Shown here piece by piece: positions 25,293-35,753 of a stretch of DNA of 64,000 nucleotides (position 1 is its first letter; every line of letters starts with the position of its first letter). The notes beneath the pieces were generated by a model, which was given only the letters and a program-made list of their open reading frames with translations, ran no database searches and was not told the DNA's origin. Source of the DNA: Dermabacter sp. (GTDB lineage Bacteria > Actinomycetota > Actinomycetes > Actinomycetales > Dermabacteraceae); assembly GCA_030538475.1 (NCBI GenBank), contig JAUNTX010000006.1:65593-129592 (forward strand), written 5' to 3'. The position numbers and the translations under genes are program-made.

Positions 25293-27428
25293 ATGACGTC
25301 CACCACCCCCGCGAGTCCCGCCCTTCCCGCGCCCGACGGCAGCACCGATCCCCACCAGTGGCTCGAAGAGGTGGAGGGCGAAAAGCAGCTCGCGTGGGTG
25401 CGGGAGCGCAACGCCGTGGCGGAAGCGGACCTCGATGCGGATCCGCTGACCGCCGAGCTCGAGCGGGAGATCCTGGACATCCTCGATGCGAAGGACAAGA
25501 TCCCGGGCGTCACCAAGCGCGGGGACTACCTCTACAACTTCTGGACGGATGCGGACCACGAGCGCGGCGTGTGGCGCCGCACCACGATGGAGGAGTTTCG
25601 CCGCGAGGACCCCGCGTGGGAGGTCCTCATTGACGTGGACGCCCTCAATGCTGCCGAAGGTGAGGACTGGGTGTGGCACGGCGCGTCCGCCCTGCGCCCG
25701 GCCGACGGCGTGAGCTACCGCCACTTCCTCATCGATCTGTCGCACGGCGGCGCGGATGCCGACGTGACGCGCGAATGGGACCTCGAGACCAGGGCGTTCG
25801 TGCCCGCCGAGGACGGCGGGTTCTACCGCCCCGAGGCGAAGGGGTCCGTGAGCTGGATCGACGCCGACACCGTGTGGGTGAGCACGGAGGTGGGCGAAGA
25901 CTCGATGACCACCTCGGGCTACCCGCGCCAGGTGCGCCTGTGGCGGCGCGGCCAGGAGCTCGCCGCGACCCCGGTGGTGGCCGAGGCGAAGAGCGACGAC
26001 ATGGGCGCCTTCATCTACCACGATCAGACCCCCGGCTTCGAGCGGTCGATCCTGCAGGTCATGCACACGTTCTACACCTCCACGACCTCGCTCGTGCAGG
26101 TCCCGCTCGAGGCGCCCGAGGTAGTGGCGCTCGAGCTGCCGGAAGACATGCAGGTGGCCGCCGCGCGCGACCTCCTGGTGCTTGAGCCGCGCTCCGATTG
26201 GTCGGTCGAGGGCCGCGAGTATGCGGCCGGAAGCCTGCTCGTGGGCGGGATCGACGCGTTCCTCGCGGGCGACCGCGCCTTCGACGTGCTGTTCGAGCCC
26301 ACCGCCTCGAGTTCGCTCGCGGGCATGGCGATCACGAAGTCCTGCCTCGTGCTCACGATTTTGGAGGATGTGCGCCACCGCCTCGAGGTGTTCACGCGCG
26401 ATAGCGACGGCGCCTGGGTGCGCGCGGAACTCTACCCGGAGCTCGCGGGCGCGGTGAGCGTGAGCGCCGTGGATCCTGTGGAGAGCGACGAGGTGTGGGT
26501 GAGCGTCACGGACTTCGCGACGCCCACGACCCTCCTGCTCGGCGACCTTTCCGGCGTGGCCGACGGCGATGCGCCGGGCGAGCTGCACGAGATCAAGGCG
26601 ACGCCCGAGCGCTTTGATGCCGACGGGGTGCAGGTGAGCCAGCACTTCGCCGTGAGTGACGACGGCACCCGCGTCCCCTACTTCCAGATCGCCCGCGCCG
26701 TGGAGCCGGGCTCCCCGGATGAGGGCGAGCCGCGGCCCACCCTGCTGTACGGCTACGGCGGCTTTGAAATCTCGCTCACCCCGGCCTACCTGGGTGCGAT
26801 TGGCAAGGCGTGGGTGGAGCGCGGCGGCGTGTATGTCGTGGCGAATATTCGCGGCGGCGGCGAATACGGCCCCGCGTGGCACCAGGCGGGCCTCAAGGAG
26901 AAGCGCCACCGGGTCTACGAAGACTTTTCGAGCGTCGCGAAGGACCTCATCGAGCGGGGCGTCACGGATGCGGCGCACCTCGGTGTGCGCGGCGGCTCCA
27001 ACGGCGGCCTGCTCACCGGCAACATGCTCGTGAGCTACCCCGAGCTGTTCGGCGCCGTCATCATCCAGGTGCCACTGCTCGATATGAAGCGGTTCTCGCA
27101 CCTGCTGGCGGGGGCCTCGTGGATGGCGGAATACGGCGATCCGGACACGGCGGACTGGGAGTTCATTCGAACGTTCAGCCCGTACCACCTGCTGAAGGAG
27201 GGGGCGCAGTATCCGCCCACGTTCGTCCTGACCTCCACGCGCGATGACCGCGTGCATCCGGGCCACGCCCGCAAGTTCACGGCCGCTCTCGAATCCCTCG
27301 GGGCGCGCGTGCTCTCGTGGGAGAACATCGAGGGCGGGCACGGCGGCGCGGCCTCGAACGCGCAAGCGGCGCGCATGAACGCGCTCATCTATTCGTTCCT
27401 GTGGCAGCAGCTGGGCCGGGAGAGCTAG
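25293..27428 (+). CDS. S9-family prolyl oligopeptidase
   Basis: Serine peptidase cleaving short peptides, usually after proline; cytoplasmic, since no signal peptide is seen. The 711 residues comprise an N-terminal beta-propeller region (about 20-430, starting DPHQWLEEVEGEKQLAWVRERN) and a C-terminal alpha/beta hydrolase domain. The catalytic set is Ser in RGGSNGGLLTGNML, Asp in TSTRDDRVHPGHARK and His in EGGHGGAA. YGYGGFEISLTPAY and NIRGGGEYGPAWHQAG are further S9A blocks. ATG at 25293 has GAAGGAG upstream. The next gene starts three bases after its stop. Confidence 0.94.
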   Translation: MTSTTPASPALPAPDGSTDPHQWLEEVEGEKQLAWVRERNAVAEADLDADPLTAELEREILDILDAKDKIPGVTKRGDYLYNFWTDADHERGVWRRTTMEEFRREDPAWEVLIDVDALNAAEGEDWVWHGASALRPADGVSYRHFLIDLSHGGADADVTREWDLETRAFVPAEDGGFYRPEAKGSVSWIDADTVWVSTEVGEDSMTTSGYPRQVRLWRRGQELAATPVVAEAKSDDMGAFIYHDQTPGFERSILQVMHTFYTSTTSLVQVPLEAPEVVALELPEDMQVAAARDLLVLEPRSDWSVEGREYAAGSLLVGGIDAFLAGDRAFDVLFEPTASSSLAGMAITKSCLVLTILEDVRHRLEVFTRDSDGAWVRAELYPELAGAVSVSAVDPVESDEVWVSVTDFATPTTLLLGDLSGVADGDAPGELHEIKATPERFDADGVQVSQHFAVSDDGTRVPYFQIARAVEPGSPDEGEPRPTLLYGYGGFEISLTPAYLGAIGKAWVERGGVYVVANIRGGGEYGPAWHQAGLKEKRHRVYEDFSSVAKDLIERGVTDAAHLGVRGGSNGGLLTGNMLVSYPELFGAVIIQVPLLDMKRFSHLLAGASWMAEYGDPDTADWEFIRTFSPYHLLKEGAQYPPTFVLTSTRDDRVHPGHARKFTAALESLGARVLSWENIEGGHGGAASNAQAARMNALIYSFLWQQLGRES

Positions 27429-27431
27429 CGC

Positions 27432-28757
27432 GTGGACTTTCGAGATCGCCCGGCGGCTGACGACTTCCTTGCCTCACGCAACGATGTCATGACCGTGTAT
27501 CGGGACGTGCAGAGCAGCGAGGGGCGCCTGTTCCCGTTGCGGTACGTGCGCAGCGGGTTCCAGTCGGCGCTGCCCACCGTCATGGTGGTGCCGGGCGGGC
27601 CGGGCAGCGCGAGCGTGTTCCCCTATGAGCTGCTGCGCCGCGACATGACCCACAAGGGCCTGGACGTGCTCATGATGGAGCACCGCGGGGTGGGGATGAG
27701 CCGGGCCGATGCCCAGGGCCGCGACCTGCCCGAACACGTCATGAGCATCCACAACGTGCTCGAGGACATGCGCGCGGTGCTGGATCACGCGGGGGTGCAG
27801 CGGGCGGTGCTCGTCGGCTCTTCCTACGGCGCCCACCTCGTGCAGCGGTTCGCGCTTGCCTACCCGGAGCGGGTCCATGCGCTCGTGCTGGATTCGCCGC
27901 TCACGGGCGTGCGGGACACGGTGGCGTTCACGGAGCAGTTGCGGGCGATGTACTTCGAGGGCACGTATGACCACACGGAGTCGATTGCCCGGGCGATGCG
28001 CAGGCTCGTGCGCGATCAGATCGTGCCGGTCGAGGAAACGGGGCCGGTGCTCGCCGCCGTCCACGAGTACGGCGGGGTCACGGCGGTGCGAGAGCTCGTG
28101 GACCTGCTCGTGCTCGGGCGCGGCCAACTCGCGTGGGCGTCGATCCAGCACATCATCACGAGCCGCGAATGGTTCAACCGGGCGCCCTACGTGTTCGAGA
28201 ACGATCTTGTGGGCCGGATCGGCGCGACCGAACTGGGCCTTGGTTCCACCGCCGATTTCGGGCCGCTGGATCCGCTGACCATCGTGGCCGAACGCGCCCG
28301 CATGTTCCCGCCGTTCGAAGGGGAACTGTTCGATCTGGAGACCGAGCGTTCCCGCATCACCGCGCCAACCCTCGTGCTCGCGGGCGAACGCGATCTCGTG
28401 GTGCCCGCGTGGCGTGCGAAGCTCGCCGCCCAGAGTATCCCGGGGGCCCGGGCAGCCGACGGGAGCCTGCGGCTCATCTCGGTCCCGAACGTGGGCCACC
28501 AGATTCTTGATTCCCACCAGCCGCTCATGGTGGTGGCCGCGCACTGGGCGGCCGCGGGCGCGATTGACGGCCTGCTCGCGCGGGACGTGCGCTCCCTGCG
28601 CGGTGGCGTGGTGACCGAAGCGTTCAACCGCGGTATTCAGGCGGCGCTGCTCGCGGAAAAGTATGCGCCGCTCAAGCTGTGGTCCCGGCGCTCGCTCGCG
28701 CGCGGTCCCCTCGCGGGGGCCGATGCCCGCGGGCCCGGGCGGCTGCTCAGCGTGTAG
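27432..28757 (+). CDS. alpha/beta hydrolase, S33 (proline iminopeptidase-like) family
   Basis: A hydrolase of 441 residues, probably an aminopeptidase or esterase, cytoplasmic. An oxyanion-hole block VVPGGPGSASVFPYELL, the strand LDVLMMEHRGVGMSRAD and the nucleophile elbow VGSSYGAHLVQRFAL are present. The acid is probably Asp in LAGERDLVVPAW and the His is in SVPNVGHQILDSHQP. GTG at 27432 is three bases after the peptidase stop, so the two are translationally linked and may both handle peptides. Its last 11 bases overlap the end of the convergent DUF2079 gene. Confidence 0.85.
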   Translation: MDFRDRPAADDFLASRNDVMTVYRDVQSSEGRLFPLRYVRSGFQSALPTVMVVPGGPGSASVFPYELLRRDMTHKGLDVLMMEHRGVGMSRADAQGRDLPEHVMSIHNVLEDMRAVLDHAGVQRAVLVGSSYGAHLVQRFALAYPERVHALVLDSPLTGVRDTVAFTEQLRAMYFEGTYDHTESIARAMRRLVRDQIVPVEETGPVLAAVHEYGGVTAVRELVDLLVLGRGQLAWASIQHIITSREWFNRAPYVFENDLVGRIGATELGLGSTADFGPLDPLTIVAERARMFPPFEGELFDLETERSRITAPTLVLAGERDLVVPAWRAKLAAQSIPGARAADGSLRLISVPNVGHQILDSHQPLMVVAAHWAAAGAIDGLLARDVRSLRGGVVTEAFNRGIQAALLAEKYAPLKLWSRRSLARGPLAGADARGPGRLLSV

Positions 28758-30312
28758 GCGCCCCGGCGCTGCCCGCCTGGCACACCACCTCGAAGTAGCC
28801 GTTGTTCAGCACGCTCTCGTAGGGGGCGTCGGCGCTGATCTGGACGCTCCCGCCGTTGATCGTGAGGATCTGCGGCGGCGTGCTCACGGGCCACTGCGCG
28901 TTCGCCCACGCGGCATACCCGTGGGGCGCCCACTGCCGTTCCCGATCGCCGAGGCGGCCCACCACGCACTCGGGTGCCCGGCGGGCATCCCCGTGCAACC
29001 ACTGCACGTCGGCCTTTGGCACGAGCGGGGCGAGCAGCACCACGTCCGCGGCGACTGTGGCCCCCTCCGGCACCGCGGCGACAGCCTGGGCGGCGGCGAG
29101 CGCCCCGGGCGAGTCGGGGTCGAACGCCGGGCCGGCGAGCCAGGTGAGCGGTAACGCTGTGCCCAGGTAGGCGGTCGAGGCGAGGCTGAGGCCCACCGCC
29201 GCCCACCGCTTCCAGCGCTCACGCACCGTGGGCAGCAGGTGCAGCAGCGCCCCGAACGCGATGGGCATGAGGATCGAGTTGTAGTGCCACTGCCAGGTCC
29301 AATACGCCTCGACGTTGCCGAGGAAGCGCCACGCAAGGGTGGGCAGCAGCGCCCACGCGAGCGGGCTCATCACGCCGATCCCGCCCATGAACGCGACGAG
29401 CATCGCGAGGGTGACCCACTTGTCCCACGGCCCGATCAGTTGGGCGAGCGAGGCGAAGTTATCGGTGTAGTCGTAGCTGCCCGCGGGGTTCAGGGCGGGC
29501 AGGATCACGAAGGTGGCGAGCACCCACCAGGCCACGCCCCACGCGGCGAGCCACAGCCCGCGCTTCTCCAGCCCACGGAAATCCAGCCTGCGGAGCCTGC
29601 TCGCGGGCCGGGCCGGATCGCGCTGCATCCACGCGAGCGCGAGGCCCAGCATCGCGACCGTGAGCCCCAGATCCTCCTTGACGAACACGAGCAGGCCGAT
29701 CCACACGAGCGCCGCCCGCACGCGCTTTTCCAGGATCGCCGCGACCCCGAACGCGAGCAGCGGCACCGCGAGGGCGTACTCGTGAAACTGCACGTTCTGC
29801 GAGCCCTGCAGGCCAAACGAGAACACGTATCCGGCGCCCGCCACGGCGCCCAGCACCGGGCCCAGCCGCGCCATCGCCACCCGGGTGAGCGGCACGGCGC
29901 TCAGCCCGAACAGGGCGGCCTGAAGCCACAGCAGCGCGAGCGGCGAGGGCCACAGCCACCACACGGGCGCGAGCAGCACCAGGATCGGATGAAAATGATC
30001 CCCGAGCAGGTGGAAGTGATCGCCCTTAATCGTCACGATCGGCGGCTGCAGCGCGGCATACGCCTTCGCCGCTTGCGAGAAAATCCCGAGGTCCCACGAG
30101 GGAAAGAAGAAGCTGTTCCACTGGAGCGTGGACAACGCCCCGTACAGGCCCGTGGCCGCGAGCGCGAGGATCAGCGGCACCGCGACCCGGGGGCTCAGCA
30201 GCCGCGCGAACCGCGACGAGCGGCCGGGAGAGGTCTCGGCAGAAAGCTCTGGGGCCGGCTCGGGTGCCGGCTCAGGGGCCGACGGGGTGGCGGGGGAGGG
30301 CAGGGAAGTCAT
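28747..30312 (-). CDS. DUF2079-domain membrane protein
   Basis: Polytopic protein of 521 residues with a Pro/Glu-rich cytoplasmic leader (1-35), roughly ten helices and a C-terminal extracellular region. FPSWDLGIFSQAAKAYA and GDHFHLLGDHFHPILVLLAP are the DUF2079 signature. The arrangement resembles GT-C glycosyltransferases (acidic loop SWDLG, helix-rich core), and DUF2079 is often grouped with them, but no substrate is known. ATG at 30312 is chosen; GTG at 30330 is possible. Neither has a strong RBS. Its 3' end overlaps the convergent hydrolase gene by 11 bases. Confidence 0.84.
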   Translation of the reverse strand: MTSLPSPATPSAPEPAPEPAPELSAETSPGRSSRFARLLSPRVAVPLILALAATGLYGALSTLQWNSFFFPSWDLGIFSQAAKAYAALQPPIVTIKGDHFHLLGDHFHPILVLLAPVWWLWPSPLALLWLQAALFGLSAVPLTRVAMARLGPVLGAVAGAGYVFSFGLQGSQNVQFHEYALAVPLLAFGVAAILEKRVRAALVWIGLLVFVKEDLGLTVAMLGLALAWMQRDPARPASRLRRLDFRGLEKRGLWLAAWGVAWWVLATFVILPALNPAGSYDYTDNFASLAQLIGPWDKWVTLAMLVAFMGGIGVMSPLAWALLPTLAWRFLGNVEAYWTWQWHYNSILMPIAFGALLHLLPTVRERWKRWAAVGLSLASTAYLGTALPLTWLAGPAFDPDSPGALAAAQAVAAVPEGATVAADVVLLAPLVPKADVQWLHGDARRAPECVVGRLGDRERQWAPHGYAAWANAQWPVSTPPQILTINGGSVQISADAPYESVLNNGYFEVVCQAGSAGAPTR

Positions 30313-30421
30313 CGCCCGCCATTGTCCCACCCGAGAAGGGGGCGGCCTTCACGTCCCGAGGCGCGCGGGTGCCCGGCGGCATAATGGCAGGCAGTCCCCG
30401 CCGCACCACCGAAAGGCTGCC

Positions 30422-32089
30422 GTGAGCCCCGCGCGCCCCTTCCCCTCCCGCCGCTCCTTCCTCCGTGCCGGGGCCCTCACACTCGGAGCCGGGGCGGTCG
30501 CCAGTGGCCCGCTCGCGCTCGCGGGCTGCACGTCGAGTCCCGACAGCACCACCGTCGGGGCCGTTAGCGCCGACGCGTTCGGGGGCACGGGCGCGTCCCT
30601 CGTGGAGCCGCCGACGATCCAGAGCGCAGGGCAGGTGCTCGAGGTGGAGCTCGTGGCCGAAGCCGGTGCCACCGTGGGCGGTCAGGCCACTCGCCTCAGC
30701 GGCTACAACGGCATGAGCCCCGGCCCCACGCTGCGGGCCTGCCCCGGCGACACGCTGAAGATCAGGCTCACCAACCGGCTGGACGAGCCCACGAGCATCC
30801 ACACGCACGGCCTCCACGTCTCGCCCGAAGGCAACGCCGACAACCCGTTCCTCACGGTCGAGCCGGGCCAGAGTCACGACTACGAGATCCCCATTCCCGC
30901 TGATCACCCCGCGGGCACCTACTGGTACCACCCGCATCCGCACGGGCGCGTGGCCCAGCAGGTGTTTGACGGGCTCTTCGGCGCGCTCATCATCGACGGC
31001 GACGACGAACCGACGGTGGATCGGGAGCGCGTGCTGATCATCAGCGACGTGAGCCTCGATGCCGACGGCACACCGGTCACGGCGAGCAGCGACGATGTGA
31101 TGTGGGGCCGCCTCGGCAACACCGTGCTCATCAACGGCCAGAGCCAGCCCCTCATCAGCCTCGCGCCGGGCGGCATCGAGCGCTGGCGCATCGTCAATGC
31201 GTGCGCGAGTAGGCACGTGCGCCTCGCGAACCGCGAGCAGCGCCTCATTGCCATCGGGTTCGATGGGCATCCCGTTGCGGCGCTCGCGCGCGAGGAGTTC
31301 GATCTGGCCTCCGGCAACCGCCTCGACGTGCTCGTGGCAGGCGGCGGGAAGGCCGCGTCACTCGTGAGCCCGGACGTTCCCCGCGGCGGCACCGCCGCCC
31401 TCACCGGGAACGAGCCGCAGCTTCTGCTCGCGAGCATCGAGGGGCTGGATGGACGAAACGGCTCGGCGCAGGACAGCTCAGCGCAGGCCGACGGCGCGGC
31501 GTGGGTGCCGGCCCGGGCGGAGGAATCCCTCGCCGAGGTTACCGTGGATCGCACGAGGGTCCTCGCCTTCACGATGAGCATGCCGGGCGCGGAGCAGGGC
31601 GCCGCCGCATCCACCGACGCCGAGAGCGCCGCCGCGCATAACGGGGATGAGGGGCACGACGGGCATAGCGAGCATGGGGGCAGCGACGGCGGCGGGGCGA
31701 TGGCCGAGATGGTCATGGGCTTCAACGACGAGCCGTTCCAGATGGACACCGTGAACATCACCGTCGAGCCCGACGCGGTGGAGCAGTGGGTGATCCAGAA
31801 CCCTACGGGCATGGATCACCCATTCCACCTGCACGTGTGGCCCATGCAGGTGATGAGCGATTCGTGGGGCGAAAGCGAGGCCCTGAGCGCCGCGTACGCC
31901 GCCCAGGACCCAGAGGTAGGCGCCGCTCATGCCGAGGCGCCCGTGCTGCGCGATGTCATCAACGTGCCCGCGGGTGAGCAGGTGGTGGTGCGAATCCGCT
32001 TCTCCGGGATCACCGGGCGCACCGTGTATCACTGCCACGTGCTCGATCACGAGGACGCCGGGATGATGGGCATCATCGAGACCGCGTAA
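30422..32089 (+). CDS. multicopper oxidase, Tat-exported lipoprotein
   Basis: Copper-dependent oxidase on the outer face of the membrane, likely a CueO/MmcO-type Cu(I) oxidase giving copper tolerance (inference). The 555 residues begin with a twin-arginine signal (R10-R11 in SRRSFLRAG) ending in lipobox LAGC, C36. Copper motifs are complete: HTHGLH, YWYHPHPHG, DHPFHLHVWP and YHCHVLDHEDAGMM. A His/Glu/Met-rich insert (about residues 400-435, HNGDEGHDGHSEHGG then MAEMVM) lies near where CueO has its Met-rich copper-binding insert. The GTG start follows AAAGG. Transcribed divergently from the DUF2079 gene. Confidence 0.93.
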   Translation: MSPARPFPSRRSFLRAGALTLGAGAVASGPLALAGCTSSPDSTTVGAVSADAFGGTGASLVEPPTIQSAGQVLEVELVAEAGATVGGQATRLSGYNGMSPGPTLRACPGDTLKIRLTNRLDEPTSIHTHGLHVSPEGNADNPFLTVEPGQSHDYEIPIPADHPAGTYWYHPHPHGRVAQQVFDGLFGALIIDGDDEPTVDRERVLIISDVSLDADGTPVTASSDDVMWGRLGNTVLINGQSQPLISLAPGGIERWRIVNACASRHVRLANREQRLIAIGFDGHPVAALAREEFDLASGNRLDVLVAGGGKAASLVSPDVPRGGTAALTGNEPQLLLASIEGLDGRNGSAQDSSAQADGAAWVPARAEESLAEVTVDRTRVLAFTMSMPGAEQGAAASTDAESAAAHNGDEGHDGHSEHGGSDGGGAMAEMVMGFNDEPFQMDTVNITVEPDAVEQWVIQNPTGMDHPFHLHVWPMQVMSDSWGESEALSAAYAAQDPEVGAAHAEAPVLRDVINVPAGEQVVVRIRFSGITGRTVYHCHVLDHEDAGMMGIIETA

Positions 32090-32124
32090 AGGGGCGGCTC
32101 GCGTCGGCCTCCCTGCCCGCGACC

Positions 32125-34512
32125 CTACGCGTGCCCGGGGTGGTCTCCCGCCTCGCCAAGCCGCGTCCACGTGGAGACCACGGAGTCGGGGTTGAGGGAG
32201 AGGGAGGCGATGCCGCGCTCGACGAGCCAGTCGGCGAGGTCCGGGTGGTCGCTCGGGCCCTGACCGCAGATCCCGACGTACTTCCCGGCGCGCGTGCACG
32301 CGGTGATCGCCCTCTCCAGGAGGAACCGCACGGCCGGGTCGCGCTCGTCGAACGTGTGGGCCACGAGGCCCGAGTCGCGGTCCAGGCCTAGCGTGAGCTG
32401 CGTGAGATCATTCGAGCCGATGGAGAAACCGTCGAAGTACTCGAGGAACTCGTCGGCGAGGATCGCGTTCGAGGGCACCTCGCACATCATCATCACCTCG
32501 AGGCCATTCTGACCCCGGGCGAGCCCGTGAGTGGCGAGGAGTTCGTTCACGCCGCGCGCTTCGTCGAGGGTGCGCACGAACGGGATCATGATCTTGACGT
32601 TGTCCAGCCCCATGTCTTCGCGCACGTACCGGATCGCCTCGCATTCGAGGGCGAAGCACGCCGCGAAATCCTCCGACAGGTAGCGGGAGGCGCCCCGGTA
32701 GCCGATCATCGGGTTTTCTTCGTGCGGTTCGTACAGGTCCCCGCCCAGCAGGTTCGCGTACTCGTTGGACTTGAAGTCGCTCATGCGCACGATCACGGGC
32801 TCCGGCGCGAATGCCGCCGCAATCGTGGAGACGCCTTCGGCCACGCGCTGCACGAAGAAGTCGCGTGGGCTCGCATACGCGCCGGTGAGGGCGCGAATCT
32901 CGCCCGCGAGCGAGGGGTCCAGGGTGTCGAAGTCCAGCAGGGCCCGCGGGTGGATGCCGATCTGGCGATTGATGATGAACTCGAGGCGAGCCAGGCCCAC
33001 GCCCGCGTTCGGCAGGCGCGAGAACGCGAATGCCTGCTCGGGGGTTCCCACGTTCATCATGATCTTCGTGTCGATCTCGGGCATCTCATCGAGCTCGGTC
33101 TCCACCACGTCGAAGTCCAGTTCGCCGTCGTACACGAAGCCCGTATCGCCTTCGGCGCACGAGACCGTCACGCGGGCCCCGTCGGCCAGGATCTCGGTCG
33201 CATCGCCCGTGCCCACGACCGCGGGAATGCCCAGTTCGCGCGCGATGATCGCGGCGTGGCACGTGCGGCCGCCACGGTTTGTGACAATCGCGCTCGCGCG
33301 CTTCATGATCGGTTCCCAATCGGGATCGGTCATGTCCGCCACGAGCACCTGACCGGCCTCGAAGTCGTGCATCTGCTCGAGCGAGGTGAGCACGCGGACC
33401 TCGCCCGCGCCGATCTTCTGGCCAATCGCTCGGCCCTCCGTGATGACCCGGCCGCGCTGGCCCAGCGTGAACCGCTGCAGCGTCGAGCCGCGGCGCGACT
33501 GTACCGTTTCCGGCCGCGCCTGCAGAATATAGAGCGCCCCGTCAGTGCCGTCGAGCCCCCACTCGATATCCATGGGCCGCCCGTAGTGCTTCTCGATCAC
33601 GAGGGCGTGCCGCGCGAGCTCCTGCACCTGATCGTCGCTCAGGGAGAACCGGCGGCGCTCGGCGGGATCCACCTCGACAAAGTGGGTCGTGGAACCGTCG
33701 GCCCCGTCGGTATAGACCATCTTCGTGGCCTTCGCCCCGAGCGTGCGCGAGAGCACCGCGGCCCGCCCCGCCTCCACGGCGGGCTTGTAGACGTAGAACT
33801 CGTCGGGATTGACGGCGCCCTGCACCACCCCTTCGCCGAGCCCGTACGCGCTCGTGACGAACACGGCGCCATCGAAACCGGACTCGGTATCCATCGTGAA
33901 CATAACCCCGGAACTGCCCACGTCGGAGCGCACCATCTTCTGCACGCCCGCGCTCAGCGCCACCGAGGCGTGGTCGAAGCCGTGATGCACCCGGTACGCG
34001 ATGGCCCGGTCGTTGTAGAGCGACGCGAACACTTCGCGGATCGCCACGAGCACCGCGTCGATCCCGCGCACGTTGAGGAAGGTTTCCTGCTGGCCCGCGA
34101 AGCTCGCATCGGGAAGATCCTCCGCGGTGGCCGACGAGCGGACGGCGAAGCTCGCCTCGTCGCCAGAATCGGCGGCCAGGCGCGCGTACGCCTCGCGAAT
34201 GCCCGCTTCCAGCTCGTCGGGGAGAGCTTCGGTCATGATCGCCTGCCGGATCGCGGCGCCCACCTCGGTGAGCTGACGCGTGTTCTCGGTATCGAGCCCG
34301 TCCAGAAGCTCATCGATGCGGCCCGCGAGCGAGGTCTCGGTGAGGAACTGCCGGTAGGCATCGGCGGTCGTGGCGAAGCCGTCGGGCACGCGCACCCCCA
34401 GCTGCGACAGGTGCGAGACCATCTCCCCGAGGGAGGCGTTCTTGCCGCCCACCTGATCGAGGTCGGCCATGCCGAGTCCGGAAAACCAGCGAATATGCGT
34501 ATGCGTTGTCAT
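32125..34512 (-). CDS. ppsA: phosphoenolpyruvate synthase (pyruvate, water dikinase)
   Basis: Converts pyruvate, ATP and water to PEP, AMP and phosphate for gluconeogenesis. The 795 residues match PpsA. The N-terminal ATP-grasp domain has [10 protein letters not shown] and [23 protein letters not shown]. The swivelling phosphohistidine domain has H419 in [17 protein letters not shown], with the regulatory Thr T417 two residues before. The C-terminal PEP-binding barrel has [29 protein letters not shown] and [20 protein letters not shown]. The ppsR gene, whose product targets this Thr, lies 103 bases upstream on the same strand. Confidence 0.96.
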   Translation of the reverse strand: MTTHTHIRWFSGLGMADLDQVGGKNASLGEMVSHLSQLGVRVPDGFATTADAYRQFLTETSLAGRIDELLDGLDTENTRQLTEVGAAIRQAIMTEALPDELEAGIREAYARLAADSGDEASFAVRSSATAEDLPDASFAGQQETFLNVRGIDAVLVAIREVFASLYNDRAIAYRVHHGFDHASVALSAGVQKMVRSDVGSSGVMFTMDTESGFDGAVFVTSAYGLGEGVVQGAVNPDEFYVYKPAVEAGRAAVLSRTLGAKATKMVYTDGADGSTTHFVEVDPAERRRFSLSDDQVQELARHALVIEKHYGRPMDIEWGLDGTDGALYILQARPETVQSRRGSTLQRFTLGQRGRVITEGRAIGQKIGAGEVRVLTSLEQMHDFEAGQVLVADMTDPDWEPIMKRASAIVTNRGGRTCHAAIIARELGIPAVVGTGDATEILADGARVTVSCAEGDTGFVYDGELDFDVVETELDEMPEIDTKIMMNVGTPEQAFAFSRLPNAGVGLARLEFIINRQIGIHPRALLDFDTLDPSLAGEIRALTGAYASPRDFFVQRVAEGVSTIAAAFAPEPVIVRMSDFKSNEYANLLGGDLYEPHEENPMIGYRGASRYLSEDFAACFALECEAIRYVREDMGLDNVKIMIPFVRTLDEARGVNELLATHGLARGQNGLEVMMMCEVPSNAILADEFLEYFDGFSIGSNDLTQLTLGLDRDSGLVAHTFDERDPAVRFLLERAITACTRAGKYVGICGQGPSDHPDLADWLVERGIASLSLNPDSVVSTWTRLGEAGDHPGHA

Positions 34513-34615
34513 CGAAACATCCTTGTTCTGAAGTGGTCACGAGGGGGGCGAAAGCCACGGGAAAGACGGTACGGGGCCGACGGCGGTGGGACGGGTGGTG
34601 GGGTGAGGTGCGTTC

Positions 34616-35572
34616 CTAGCCACCTCCGCGTGCGGAGGTGTGCATGGCGGGGTTGGCGGTAGCCTGCATGGAGGGGCGCGAGGCGCCGCTTCCGGGCTGG
34701 CGCCTGCCCACGCGGGCGAGGTGCTGCAGGATGATCGCGCTCATTTCCTCGACGGACTTCGCGGACGAGTTCACGCTCGGGATCCGGTGCGTGCGGAACA
34801 TGGCTTCGGCGCTGCGCAGCTCAAAGCTCACCTGCTGGAGGGAGGAGTAGCGGGAATCGGGGCGGCGTTCCCCGCGCACTGCGCTTAGGCGTTCCGCGTT
34901 CGTCACGATCCCAAACAGGCGTTCGCGCAGGTGGGCGATGGGACGGGGCAGGCGGGTGGATTCAAAGTCTTCGTCCACGAGCGGGTAGTTCGCGACGAAG
35001 AGGCCGTGCTGGAGGGCCAGGTACATCGACGTGGGAGTTTTGCCGCAGCGGGAGGGGGCCACGAGGATGATGTCGGCCCGATCCAGGGCCCGCAGGCTCT
35101 GGCCGTCGTCGTGTTCGATGGCGAACTCGATGGCCTGCATGCGCGAGTTGTAGCGCTGGGTATCGCGCAGGGAGTGGAGCTGGGCGGTGTGCCGCACGCC
35201 CGTCGAATCGAGCGCCTTTTCCACGCGCTGCAGGTGGAGGCCGAACAGGTCGATCACCTCGGCGCTGCTCGTGAGCACCACGGCGCGGATCTCATCATTG
35301 ACGGCGGTGGAAAAGACGAGCGGGTGATCCCCCGCCTCCACGCGCGCGTTGATCTCTTCCACGACCTCGCGGGCGGCATCGGGGCTCGTGAGGAACGGGA
35401 TCGTGCGGCGCTCGAACGTGAGGTGGGGGAACTGCACGAGCATCGCGTTGCCCATGGCTTCGGCCGTGATGCCCGTGGAATCGGAGAGGAAGTAGACGGG
35501 CACGGGGCGTCGCCGCTCATGCGCGGTGGCGTCGGCGGCGTCGCTGGCCGCCCGAGCCGGGGAGCTGGTCAT
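34616..35572 (-). CDS. ppsR: PEP synthase regulatory kinase/pyrophosphorylase (DUF299)
   Basis: Bifunctional regulator that inactivates PpsA by ADP-dependent phosphorylation of the Thr near its catalytic His and reactivates it with phosphate. The 318 residues show VYFLSDSTGITAEAMGNAML at the start and the family P-loop VAPSRCGKTPTSMYLA near residue 175, then NYPLVDED, LFGIVTNAERL and IPSVNSSAKSVEEMSA. A Gly/Ser/Ala-rich tail of about 30 residues is not conserved. The start at 35572 is chosen to begin just before the conserved region. The frame stays open far upstream into the aarF region, but that is antisense to a real gene. Confidence 0.93.
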   Translation of the reverse strand: MTSSPARAASDAADATAHERRRPVPVYFLSDSTGITAEAMGNAMLVQFPHLTFERRTIPFLTSPDAAREVVEEINARVEAGDHPLVFSTAVNDEIRAVVLTSSAEVIDLFGLHLQRVEKALDSTGVRHTAQLHSLRDTQRYNSRMQAIEFAIEHDDGQSLRALDRADIILVAPSRCGKTPTSMYLALQHGLFVANYPLVDEDFESTRLPRPIAHLRERLFGIVTNAERLSAVRGERRPDSRYSSLQQVSFELRSAEAMFRTHRIPSVNSSAKSVEEMSAIILQHLARVGRRQPGSGASRPSMQATANPAMHTSARGGG

Positions 35573-35753
35573 TGCCCTCGCCTTCCGTGACGTCGATGTC
35601 TCGAAGCTACCGGCTTTCGCTGCGCCGCGGTGGGTGGTTGCCCAACATTGGGGGTGGCGGCGGCCACTGCCGACGAATGCGTGCATGAATGTGCGCGGAT
35701 CGCGCAGTATTCGCGCGAAAGAGCCCGCCAGCGCGGGCATCAGCACTTTTCGG

